From: Pomacea canaliculata
Taxonomy: Eukaryota; Mollusca; Gastropoda; Architaenioglossa; Ampullariidae
Assembly: GCF_003073045.1 (NCBI RefSeq)
Contig: NC_037602.1
Location: 13,085,731 to 13,149,730 of the forward strand
Direction: 5' to 3'
DNA length: 64,000 bases
Position numbers and translations under genes: made by a program. The stretch's first letter is position 1. The number at the start of each line of letters is the position of its first letter. A model generated the notes under the pieces. It worked only from the letters and a program-made list of their open reading frames with translations. It was not told where the DNA came from and did not search any database. Below, piece by piece: positions 45,254 through 55,616 of this stretch.

Positions 45254-46010
45254 GGTCCGGTAGCGCAACGGTTAGCGCCTACAGTCAAATCTCGCTACTA
45301 TGCCACCTACCGGGACCGAGCAAAAGTGGCATAGTAGCGAGAGTGGCATAGTAGCGAGGGTTCGTAAAAACGGCTTTATTTGCTCAAGTTACCCGTCAGT
45401 CCAAAGTTCTCAAGAATCGTCGACTGGCGCTAGCTGTCTCCTCTCATTCTCCCCCTCACCTCTTCATCCTCCACCCCTCCCAACCACATCCGTGCACCTG
45501 CATCCTGTCGCTAGTCGACCCCCTCCCGCTCTCCCTCTGTCACGTGACTGTCACCCGGCCAGCGACCACCTGATGTTCAGCCTCCCTATCGCCAGCCTCC
45601 ACCCTCCCTGTGTACGTGCTATGTTCCATCCCCCCTAACTGCGATGTCCCACACTACCATATAGTATAATAATCGAGCACTGCGTGGAATTTCACAACTT
45701 GTGTCTTTTAACAGTCACACAAAAGTGGCATATTAGCGAGAGTAGGTGGTGGCATAGTAAATTTTTTTTACGTTGAATTTATAGTCGGGACCGAGCAAAA
45801 GTGGCATAATACCGAGAGGGGCATAGAATCGGGGTGGCATAGTAGCGAGATTTGACTGTATCACCAATACAGGGAGGATTGGCTGTCCTGGATTCAGATC
45901 TCTTCGAGGGCACGCTGTTCTTTCTGTGACATCAGTTTACAGGGCTGGCTGCTTTGCCGTGACCTATCTTAATTGTTGGCTCAGCGTAAACCACAAATCC
46001 ACCTCCTCCG
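45254..46010 (+). mobile_element. tRNA-derived SINE split by a MITE
   Basis: Head at 45254-45281 (GGTCCGGTAGCGCAACGGTT then AGCGCCTA), body from 45859 (TATCACCAATACAGGGAGGA, GGCTGTCCTGGATTCAGATC, GTTTACAGGGCTGGCTGCTT, GGCTCAGCGTAAACC). Joining the two gives the same order as the intact copy at 63654. The A box lies in the head and the B box in the body, so the insertion separated the two promoter halves. Confidence 0.85.
45282..45858. mobile_element. pogo/Tc1-like MITE inside the SINE
   Basis: Inverted ends CAGTCAAATCTCGCTACTAT and ATAGTAGCGAGATTTGACTG, continuing to GCCACC/GGTGGC, so about 26 bp. TA is duplicated at 45280-45281 and 45859-45860. Both arms hold repeats of GGGACCGAGCAAAAGTGGCA and GGCATAGTAGCGAGAG. 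The centre is pyrimidine-rich and has no transposase. Confidence 0.93.
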
Positions 46011-47073
46011 CCTCACTTATCTATCACAGATTGTGAAAGCGATCAGGAACCTTTATTTCATTCTCACATCTATACGTGAAATAAGAGGCTGGTATTCCCG
46101 ACTAGGATTGTGATGCAGTGGTACAGCGATTAGCTCTTGGTCACCAAGACAACAACAGCCACGTACTGTGCGTATATCACGCAACGTCACTTTCATTGAT
46201 ACTGCGACTAAGAAACGTCGTGCAGCGAAACCTATTTTACCATACATGGGTTCAGTGAATGCGGTTTATTCCTGGCATCAAAAACATCCGAACATCTAAA
46301 ATAAGGACTGGGAAACATCGTAGTACTTTTGATAAAATTCAACGCAGATGAGGAGAGAACGTATAAACACAAAAACAATCGTCCCTGGGTCAGGAATCGA
46401 TTTCCCTCCACCCCCATCAAAATTATAACGAAGCGACGTTCTGTGGTGGTCAAATGATTCCGGCAAACCTAACGTGTGTCTGGAAGTGTCATTTGTTTAC
46501 AGGGCTGCCATGAGATAGCTTACTGGACATAAAGTTTAAAAAAATAACCGGTTTAGGTTAGATTAGGTTTCCGCCTGTCCACAAAAACAAAAACACAGCT
46601 GACTGTCCATTCTAAATAAACAGCTGCATGCAGCTCGCATATTTCAGAATACAGATATCTGCTTAAAATGACTTAGACTCGCAAGAGTAGGTGCACTTGG
46701 AGAGTGATGATTTCAAATGGAGCACACTTCAAAAAGTATATTCCCGACTCTGTATTCTGTTGAGAAGCGATGTTGATTACTTATTGTGACAAGCTGCATG
46801 TATAATCCCAGATACTCAGATATGGGCATCTTTCTGAGTTCGGATAATTCAACTTGTTGCATAGATGAAGATATCGTCGGGCATTTCAGCGTGTCTTCTG
46901 AGCTCCGAAACACTCGGGTACTCGAGTTTACATGTATAACCTAACCCTACTCTCTCACCTCTTTCGCTCATATCAGAAACAAGTCGAGGGAGATATAAAA
47001 AAAGCGACGATCCCAATAAGGCATCTCTTCAACAGGATAAGTACACAGGAAAAATATTGCACAGGAATAAAAA

Positions 47074-47102
47074 AAAAACAACAACAACAACAACAACAAC
47101 AA
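47074..47102. repeat. (CAA)n microsatellite
   Basis: Eight to nine CAA units after an A run, followed by more A-rich sequence to 47168. Confidence 0.85.
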
Positions 47103-47155
47103 ATCCGGACGGATATAAAACCAGAGAGAAAAAAAAAAAACAGGCAATTTAAGAT

Positions 47156-47775
47156 TTAAAAAAAAAAATTGTCAAAAGAATGAGTGCTTTTACGCACTCT
47201 TGAAGTGTTTGCACCACCAGTGAAGACTCGTCTGCCTTTCCATTTGAACTGATGAATGGTTGATGCAGCAGTTCTCGCAGTTCTCATGTGCACTTTGCCG
47301 CCTGAAAACAATCATAATTTCCCCTCCAGCAAAATTAGTAAGGCCAACAAGCGAGGGGCTAAAAAATGAAACATCTAAATGTAAAAGGAATCGTTTCACG
47401 AATTAGGGCCTTATTCATGAACCATCCACACTGCAGGGTAGAAGCCAAAATTGTGTTGTAAATATGCAGAGTGTACGTACTTCTTTCACAAAGAAGATTC
47501 ATTCTGACACACAAGTATATGTTCTCGCAGAGAAAATTCATTCTCGCACAGAATTATGTTTTCACACAAAAGTATCCACCACCAGTTGGTGCAACTTACC
47601 TCGTAGTGGTGTGGTGGCTTGCGCGCCTTGTCGATCCACAGAACTATGTCGGCGGGAGCCTTGTGCTCCTGGCAGGTCTAACAAAGACGAACAGGTCTGT
47701 CAGGCAACACTCAAATAATGCACCCTGGACCTCCAGGTTGGGGGTTTTTGCTTTGGGCTCATAACCCACTCATGT

Positions 47776-47816
<41 letters not shown>

Positions 47817-50800
47817 GTTACAGAAAACGCAACAGTACCACAAGGGCTTGGTCGGGAAGATTCCTCTCTAGAAGAGCTTATGACGCATGCTGGTGAAAGC
47901 CTTAAGGAAGCCACCTTGCCGACTCTTTTAGAAGAGGAGAGTCGGGAGACCGAAGCAGACTTGAAAAAGAACAGTAGAGACGAGGCAAAGGACGTCGGAA
48001 CCACATGGACCCAACTGAAGGGGGCTGCCCAAAACCGGGTCTGTTGGCGAGGTGTTGTTGCAGCCCTATGCTCCTCAAAGGAGCAACAAGGAATAAACTA
48101 AACTAAACACAAAAGTATATTGTTCTAGTACAAAAGATTCTCACATAGAAGTAGCGTTGTCACACAAGATTCATTCTCACACTGAAATGCTACGCCTTCT
48201 ACTGATACTCGAATCTGAAAAGTACATTTCCTAGTGTGTACGCGAGATCAATACGCTGTGCACTACATACAACAACCGAACGATAGTTTAACCATACAAC
48301 GAAGAAGCACAAAAAACAGCAGACAGATGATAGAATAGCATCTTGAACGGAGACGGAAAACTTGAGGACTGAGCATAATTCCTTCAGAAAGTTATTTAGA
48401 AGAAAGAGACAGAGGTGGGTTTTGTGATCGGACTGAAAAGGCCTCAAACATTAACACAGCTCGAAGAGAAAGAGGCAGAGAATTTAAACAGAAAAACGAC
48501 ATAAGGCGTCTGCTGAATTTCTTTCGTCTGATGTGTGACACTAGCTGATCGAAGAGACCGACTCGGGTATGAGGATATTAGTAGCCCTGACAGGTGTGCT
48601 GCTGCCTGCATATAGTGAAGAAAGCAGTGCTTTCGCAAAACGCCAAGCTCCCTCCCTTGGGTATTCTGACGCAGGGCCGCCGAGAGCCAGCCCGGGCCCC
48701 GGGACAGACCTCTCCGGGCCCCTTGTACTTGTAATCGTAAATTATTTTCCCAGTATATAATGTATGTTTACAATTCGAATCTCAGTATCTACACTCAAAC
48801 TCAACTTCTGCATGTGTAATGCTTGGGTGTTCTGTCCTTAGACCTTTCTTTAAAAGAAAAAGAAAAGGAGAAGAAGAAAAAAAATCCACTGACCAAGGCC
48901 GGGCCCCCTTGACAGCCGCGGGCCCAGGTACACCAGACCCCCTGTCCCCCCCTCTCGTCAGGCCTGGATTCTGACGTAATATCAATGGATAATTGCAGCC
49001 CGGATGAGTCATTGTATACTTCTTGGATGACTAGAATACTCTACATGGCAGTTTAGGGGTATGTATTGTTTATCAAGCTGCACTGTGCTTGCAAAGCATA
49101 AATGAAGTAAGTTTGCTGAACGGTGGCAGAATCGATGATAATGACGATGATGACGATGATTACAATAAAGAGGGGATTTTTTTTTAGAAAGGTCAAAGGA
49201 CATAAACTAATAAAAGAGAGAGAGAGGAATGCCAATGAAAGATTGTTCAGGTACAGGGGGGGAGAGATTAAAAGTAGGAGAAATGATAGGAGAGTGACTT
49301 AAAAGAGAAACAAACGAGAAGGAGCTAGAGTAGGACACCCAACACAATAAATATAAACTCTCTCTCTCAAGAGATAAAAGGCAAGTTACATAGGACAATC
49401 AATCTAATCTTATTTTATTCACGAGCAGTATGAACAAAGCAGAAACAAATCGCGCTGATGCACTGTTTAAAAAACAAATGATGAAACGGGGAGGTGATAA
49501 CGGGGTGGGGAAGAGAAGTGGAAGGGAACGAGTCAACTAAGCAAAAACTCGGAAGTTGAGCTCATCGTGCGCGAGTGCGGAATGCATATCGCCGTGAAGC
49601 ACCACTTCTCATGAGGGTGCGCCGCACCTAACTACTGCAAGACTTGTTAATAAGGCCACACTGACCTGTCCTTTCGCCGCGTCCTATTGACCGCAGATCA
49701 TACCCAATGCGTCTCGGCAAGCAACAGATGGCCTTCTGCAGCAGATGTCAGACGATGGTAGGAGGCAATAGGTGAAGGGTGTATCTGCTGTCTGAATAAT
49801 GTAGATTGATTGCAGATGTTGAAATCAAACAGGAGCAGAGAGAGGTGGGGAGGAGTAAAGAGAGAGAGAGGGAAAAAAAGAGCGATTGAGAGGGGGTGTG
49901 TGTCAAATTGAAGCACGGTAACAACTCTCGCTGGGTGTATAACCTAGGGTCTTTGAAGGACATGGAATCAAGGGTCGATTCCCAGTGATTGGTCGTGAAT
50001 ATGATCATCTCAAACAGCCACGTTGTGCATGTTGCTGAGCACAGTTTAACTCAGGGAGAGAAGACAATCGTCAGCAAATGAAACAATCTCACATGGCAGT
50101 TATTCATATTTGACAATGTGTTGACAATATTATGGAGTAAGGGGAACTGTTGTTAACAATTTGAAAGGGAAAGTAGAGGACACTTATGACATGACATTTT
50201 AATTGCGTAAAGACTGACAAAGGCGACATGCATGTTTAAGGCTATAACCTTTAAAGGACAACACGAGCGCACAGCGAAAATCGCTGGAAATAGAGAATTA
50301 AGTATCACAAAATATTCCGGTGGTATTTTATGACAAAGAGGAACGATAACTATTATGTTAATGTTTTTCTCCTAAGCACCCCTGGATTTGTAGAGTAAAA
50401 AGGAATCGACGAAAGGGTAGTATTTCTAAAAATATCGTCTGCATGAGCTGCATTTGAAAAGAAAAGATGCAATCAATCCTTTGTAAAAGAAAATAGACCA
50501 GAGCATAATTTTCTGTTGCCGAGTGTTCTCATGGACACTCAGATGGAGTTAGTTTGTACTCAATGTCATTTCATAAAGATACTGGGTACAAACACCAGTG
50601 GATTAACATTGGTTAAAGATTTGTATATACAGATATACTTTGTTCAAACGCGCTGTGCGAACTTCGTTCCCCCAGAGAACTTGCTCAAAAGACTTCAAAA
50701 TAAATTGTGATGCAGTTACTTATTCAGTACAGGCAAGTCTGGGACTTGCAGTAAAACGGAGAGATCTTCTTCCTACAGCAGTGACAACTATACAAAATCA

Positions 50801-52454
50801 CGAGCTGTTAAAACCACCTAAGCTTGCTGGTAAAATGTTTTAACAAACTACAGCACCAGATATGCAATATCAAAGCTTTCAACACCTTTCTGGTCTACAA
50901 GTAATATCGTGACACAGTCACAAACATATCATCAGTCGTATCCTTATCTAGCACAATGATAAAAACAACTGACAGTGTGAGGGCACCATTGATGTGCGTG
51001 CTCGAACCAGCTAAATAAGAATTGAGTGTGACAAACGTATGAGGAGCTTAAACGGGAAAATGCGCGCGAGAAGTAAAGAGTACATTTTGAATGCTGCTAA
51101 ATGAGGGAGAAATAAGATTTTACATCGATAAATATGTATCAAACTTATATTTTTAATGGTAAAAAAGTCCTTATGAGCAATCAGTTGTTACTATAATATA
51201 AAAATGCAATGCTGGAAATTAACCATCAAATACATTTTTTTTTATCTTAGCTAAATGCACATTTTAAATATATTTATATTTTGTTAATAATAATACCCAT
51301 GGAGAAATTATCTCGAGTATGTCTACTTAGTAGCAGAGAATCAATAATAATACAAGGTAGACTACAATATCCGTGATTATTGCCCATTAAATAGGGAGAA
51401 GATTTACTTACAAGTCCGTCGAGTGAATTCGGTTTGGACCTTTCTATATTTTTTAACTTCAGTCGAAGCTGCTAAAAAAAAAAAAAGTTCAAATCTGTTG
51501 GGCTGTTTCCTTTTCTGGGCAAAAAATCTTTTCTTGAGGTCGACAACCTAAGCAATGTTTCTTTCTTTGACTTGAAGACATGCACAGATTTGTATTCACT
51601 GTTACAAATATTACTGGCGCTTAACAGAATTAACTCTCCAGTACAGGAGTGGAATTTTCTTCTGCTTTCATTGTGGCAGGTGAGAATGTCGATATTTAAA
51701 GGCTTATATCTTGAAAATTAGGCATAATTATGTACTCATATTTTGGAAATTTTTATTTTAAAATGAACTTAACCCGATCATAAAGAAAAGAAATGTTGCA
51801 CTCGTGTTTTCTTTTAAATGCAAGATGTTAATTTGTGTGCATTTCAACTAGGGTAAATGAAAATTGTTTGGAAATGTACAGTCCGTGATCATGTGCATTC
51901 ACATGTGTTCACATCTGTGCTTGAGTCAGCACAAATATTTAAGAAGTCAAGATCTCTTAAAAATCGCGGTACCCATTCGCCACAGATAATGTATAATAAC
52001 AGTCGAGCATAAGAACATAACGTGTAAGCAGAGAAAACATTTGAAAGAATCGGTACTCTATATATCATCAAGATGCGGCAGGTGTGTTTGCTTCCCGTCT
52101 AACAAGATATTAAAAATACAGTCGAAAGCGGCAAACAGTTTTCTTTGTAAAAGCTTCATTTATCTACAAGTGACTGATGTATTACCTTCAGCCATGTCTA
52201 GAGTCTCTGTTGTCTTCCATTTGAATTGTGCCAGTGAACGCAGTCTGGAAGTCAAAAAGAAAAAAAAACAAAAAAAACCAAACAAACAACAACAAAGACC
52301 AGAGTGTGTGTGTGTGAGAGAAAGATGCAAAGTGCTTATTGTTTATAAACTTCTTGCATTTAGTTTATCATTCCTCGGCCACTAACCTGGCGTGCCATTT
52401 TCTAGAACATACCTTGCACTGAACACCTCGTCAGTGCAACCACTGGCACTGAGG
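47156..52454 (-). CDS. Possible four-exon minus-strand gene (speculative)
   Basis: Four stretches with good splice signals stay open and in phase when joined: 52454-52413 (42 nt, donor AAG|GTATGT), 52244-52186 (59 nt, donor GAAG|GTAATA, encodes LRSLAQFKWKTTETLDMAE), 51471-51412 (60 nt, T13 tract then TAGCAG acceptor, donor CTT|GTAAGT, encodes STEVKKYRKVQTEFTRRT), and 47301-47156 (acceptor TTTTCAG, encodes GKVHMRTARTAASTIHQFKW and a basic tail to a stop at 47156-47158). KKYRKVQ.E recalls myosin-rod coiled coil (KYRKVQHEL), but the match is short. No start exon was found. Chance joining of short open stretches cannot be excluded. Confidence 0.25.
47576..48106 (+). mobile_element. Non-autonomous RTE-tailed retroelement with internal poly(A)
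   Basis: Flanked by ACACAAAAGTAT at 47564-47575 and 48107-48118. The first ~200 bp is a distinct head (GGTGGCTTGCGCGCCTTGTC, CACCCTGGACCTCCAGGTTG, TTTGCTTTGGGCTCATAACC). A 34-A run follows at 47780-47813, then the 3' end of the same RTE-like family as 39785-42690: GTTGTTGCAGCCCTATGCTC and GGAATAAACTAAACTAAAC. The short size and joined head and tail suggest a SINE-like parasite of the RTE LINE or a large internal deletion. No intact ORF of the LINE. Confidence 0.75.
48672..48966. mobile_element. hAT-type MITE (GGCCCGGG family), copy 2, inverted
   Basis: Reverse complement of 38532-38830: CAGGGCCGCCGAGAGCCAGC at left and CTCTCGTCAGGCCTG at right. ATTCTGACG occurs just outside both ends, offset by one base on the right (48663-48671 and 48968-48976), which is likely its target duplication. 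Confidence 0.85.
48977..51411. other. Unassigned stretch with GA-rich and GATGAC microsatellites
   Basis: Short simple repeats GATGACGATGATGACGATGA (around 49136-49160) and GAGAGAGAG near 49220 and 49862. Otherwise no recognised gene or repeat. On the speculative minus-strand gene model it is intron. Confidence 0.4.
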
Positions 52455-53455
52455 CTGACATAAGAGAGACTTAGGGCTGATCTCAAACGAAGGTTGTCTT
52501 GACAAATGTGAGGGAGAAACCACACTTGGGAACTAGTATATGCTACACTGAGCCTTACCAAATTATTTATTTAAAAAAAACCTGCACCATATTAAACATT
52601 TACAACTGATTGTCATAAGCGGATAGTACTTCGAAAAGTCTGCCGAGGCAGCAGTTTTAAGGATGGGAGCATCCGCAGATCCCTCCTCTACTTCTGACCT
52701 TGAAACCCCGTCTCTTCCCCTATCTATCGGCACCTCACAAAAGAACAACGCGGTTTAGTTTAATTCTTATCCCGAAAGTGGGCGTGCATCTCGCTGTAAG
52801 TGGTCTAAGAAACCTGTCGGTTGGTTTGTGTAACAAAATTGTGACACTGACGATTAGAGTTATATAATCTTTTAGACCAGATGAAGGCAATCCTGTTGTG
52901 CTAGCACTGGTCTAGTTTTGTTGACTATAAGACAATAGAAGGAGAGAAATTAAGTCAATTTCAGAAAATCAGGACTTTCAGTTTAGAAAGAAAAATGGGA
53001 GAAAAAAAATATTGTAAGGGAAGTCCTTTCCTGTCTGAAACACATACTACACAGCGATTGGCGAAAAGCTGACTGCCTCCTCTTTTCCCATAGAAAGACG
53101 TTTGGCGTAAGGCACAGCCATTACAGTGTTCACTCTACGTACTTTACACGTATCGAATTCTAATGTTAAAAAAGAAAAAGTTTCAGAATTTTTATACAAA
53201 AAAAATTGCTAAAGAAAGATGTACATTTATAATTCGACAAACATTGGACAGATCAGCCACTTATACAAGCGAAACCTGACGCGCCTGTAACTTGGTGTGC
53301 ACCCGGTTCGCACCATAACGAGTATACAGAGATAGCTGTCTAAAAGGCATGCTCAGCATGCGACAAAAGCTGTCCTGACGTTCCTGTAGTCTGCCAGCGC
53401 ATACTCAGTGTTCCTGTAGTCTGTCACGGCATATTCAGTATTCAATGCTCTACAC

Positions 53456-53910
53456 CAGGAATGCCCAACCAACGGCCCGCGGGCCATATCCGGCCCGCGA
53501 CGCGGTCCCATCCGGCCCGCGAAACTTCTGCCCACAATACAGGAAATCGGCATGTTAGTAATAAAAATATATATATAAATATAAAACAAAACCCGAAAAA
53601 AGGGCAGAAGAAGTATTTATTCCTACGTAGGGGCGTCTCTCAATCTTTTTTTCGATGGACGAACATTTCGATTCAGTGCTCCGACTTGGTGTCTCTACGA
53701 TGCAGCCGGACATTCAGAAGTTGGTTTCGGGAAAACAACTTCAAATATCCCACTAATTACTACATAATTAAAGGTAAGTACAACTTGTTTCTAATAAAAA
53801 TGGTATCTGCTCTATTTTTGTCTTTTTTGTATTTTTGGGGTGAAGTGGCCCGTGACACGCATGTCGGAAGTGTATATGGCCCCCAGGCCGAAAAAGGTTG
53901 GGCATCACTG
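53456..53910. mobile_element. hAT-type MITE in the palindrome (left)
   Basis: Ends CAGGAATGCCCAACC and GGTTGGGCATCACTG, with exact CTCTACAC duplications at 53448-53455 and 53911-53918. GGCCCGCG repeats follow the left end. The ATG ORF at 53461-53964 is a by-product of this element and not a gene. Confidence 0.92.
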
Positions 53911-53974
53911 CTCTACACTAACAAGGGATTTAACTCTCTGGCCACTGTACTGAGTATGCGCTGACAGACTACAG

Positions 53975-54312
53975 CAGTGGTTCTCAAAGTGTGGTCCGCG
54001 GACCACTCCGGCATAGGTCAGGTGGTCCGCGGCTGCAGTCGTTATATGTTAGCAAAGTGATGTTTAAAGTGATGCATTCCTCGCATTAACATTTTAATTA
54101 CAAAGAACGAGGTACATGTATACGCAGCTTTATGTCAACTTATTACTATACTACTGTCACAGAAGTACATTTAGTTTTGAATTGCAATGAAACAAATTCG
54201 GCAATTTAAATTTGAAATTCATAGTACAGAGTGATTTTTAGGCCTTGGTGGTCCGCCATATTTTTTACTTAAGTAAAGTGGTCCGCGGTCCGAAATACTT
54301 TGAGAACCACTG
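53975..54312. mobile_element. hAT-type MITE in the palindrome (right arm)
   Basis: Ends CAGTGGTTCTCAAAGTGTGG and ATACTTTGAGAACCACTG, GTGGTCCGCGG blocks in both arms, and exact GACTACAG duplications at 53967-53974 and 54313-54320. It interrupts the right arm of the host palindrome. Confidence 0.93.
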
Positions 54313-55006
54313 GACTACAGGACAGCTTTTGTCGCATGCTGAGTATGCCTTTTAGACAGCTATCTCTGTATACTCGGTATGGTGCGAACCGGGTCTTTTC
54401 CACTCAAATCAGCTTGTCATTATGAGTTATTATTTAATGTTTGTGTTATTTAAAAGTATTAAACCATTTAAAATAAAATTTCGCTTGTTTTATGATGACT
54501 ATATATGTTTGACGACAATTAAGGTTTTATCTGCTCTCCTCAGCTGAGAGCGTGCAGTGGCCATCACCGGTCTCTCGCAGAAGCCAGAGTCAACGGCTTA
54601 ATGTAGGTTGTGCTGCATCGAAATCAATCGTTTTCTCGACTTGGATGGCCCAACTTTCAGCGCAGACTCTTAAGTGCTCCTGTTCAGCCTCCACAGGTTC
54701 TGCTGAAGACAAATACGATGGCAAGTGTCTGCACACACTGACCATCACCAAGTGCTGCTCTCCACTACCACATGGGAGTGGTGTCTCCGTTGGCAAAACT
54801 ACACGTGATTGCGTCTCATGGTGTCAAAATATACACGCAATTGTTCATTGGATAGTGAACTATTCATAACGTTGTAATGGAGTAGATGTCACACTCATTC
54901 TTTGTCGGCACAGGGCTCTCAAAGCAACAACCAGTATTTTATTGATGCAGCCATCCATCGTGCGTTGGGTCTAACACCCCTTGAATCAGAATGGTTTCAT
55001 CCTGCG

Positions 55007-55075
55007 TGACGTCATGAATTCTTAACTTCGAACTTGTCGATGCGTCCGCAAGTTGAGCAGACGACCACTTGCAAA
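55007..55075 (+). promoter_or_regulatory. Candidate promoter with full CRE and short first exon
   Basis: A perfect CRE palindrome TGACGTCA is at 55007-55014. Downstream an ATG at 55040 opens twelve codons to an AAA|GTAAGC donor at 55075/55076. The Kozak context is poor and no later exon was found, so the coding reading is weak. The CRE and donor together make a transcription start plausible. Confidence 0.25.
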
Positions 55076-55530
55076 GTAAGCATTAACTTGGATTACTGTG
55101 GCGGTATGACTGGTAAGGGCATTTGATTTTTTTTTAATTTTTAAAATGAATTCATATTTTATTTTCCATTAGAATTTTTTTTCCAGGCAGCGGTTTGAAT
55201 GCGGTTTCTTCCTGATGTTATCTTGGTCGGCGAGTCGACTTGGCACAGGCAAAGACGAGGCGTTGTTGACAGACACAGTGCTCCTGCGTTTTGTTGACAC
55301 ATTTCTTTAGAGTTACAAATTCCATCATTACAAATAATATAATCTTTAAATTAAAATGTTTACTTAAGTCTGGAAAAAACATTATATGATACATTAAAAT
55401 ATCATTAAGTTTCTGCGGTTACAAGTGCGTCGCACTTGGTGCTTCGCTTCCGGTCCGGAAAGAACTTAAATGTAGCTTACGTGACATGAATCTCAACGTA
55501 TGATACATATATATATATCAGAGTTCTCAT

Positions 55531-55616
55531 ACCACATGGCTTTACGATATTGTCACTAAATGTTGCACCATCGATTGGTACTTCAACTCAGTGATAGTAA
55601 CATAAAGCCATGTGGT
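55531..55616. other. Hairpin of pre-miRNA size
   Basis: ACCACATGGCTTTA at 55531-55544 pairs perfectly with TAAAGCCATGTGGT at 55603-55616. The stem continues to 55557 with four mismatches over 27 positions (23/27). The loop is about 32 nt. It lies in an otherwise unassigned AT-rich stretch. Confidence 0.6.

Larger units (their letters stand above)
53301..54394. mobile_element. Long-armed palindromic element hosting two MITEs
   Basis: The left arm (from ACCCGGTTCGCACCATAACG through GTATACAGAGATAGCTGTCT to GCGACAAAAGCTGTCCTG, 53301-53377) is matched by its inverse at 54318-54394 with about two or three differences. The palindrome continues inward (CAGCGCATACTCAGT). Two hAT MITEs account for about 809 of 1094 bases including duplications, leaving a host of about 285 bp that is almost all inverted repeat. 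No flanking duplication was found. Confidence 0.8.

Noticed and set aside
47074..47102. CRISPR-like short regular repeat
   Set aside because: It is a plain (CAA)n microsatellite without spacers, in a eukaryotic genome.
47464..47764. Overlapping plus-strand ORFs of 84 and 97 codons
   Set aside because: They cross the insertion boundary of the composite retroelement and show no protein family.
49698..50008. Minus-strand ORFs rich in leucine and serine
   Set aside because: They are translations of GA-rich simple sequence (SLSLSL type), not genes.
52041..52385. 114-codon plus-strand ORF
   Set aside because: It includes a lysine run translated from an A-rich tract and lies opposite the candidate minus-strand exon; no homology recognised.
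53461..53964. 167-codon plus-strand ORF, the second longest in the window
   Set aside because: It lies almost wholly inside a hAT MITE and runs across its right end into the flanking palindrome, so it is a by-product of the repeat.
54552..54869. 105-codon plus-strand ORF with many cysteines
   Set aside because: The composition looks accidental, an opposing ORF of similar quality overlaps, and no homology was recognised.
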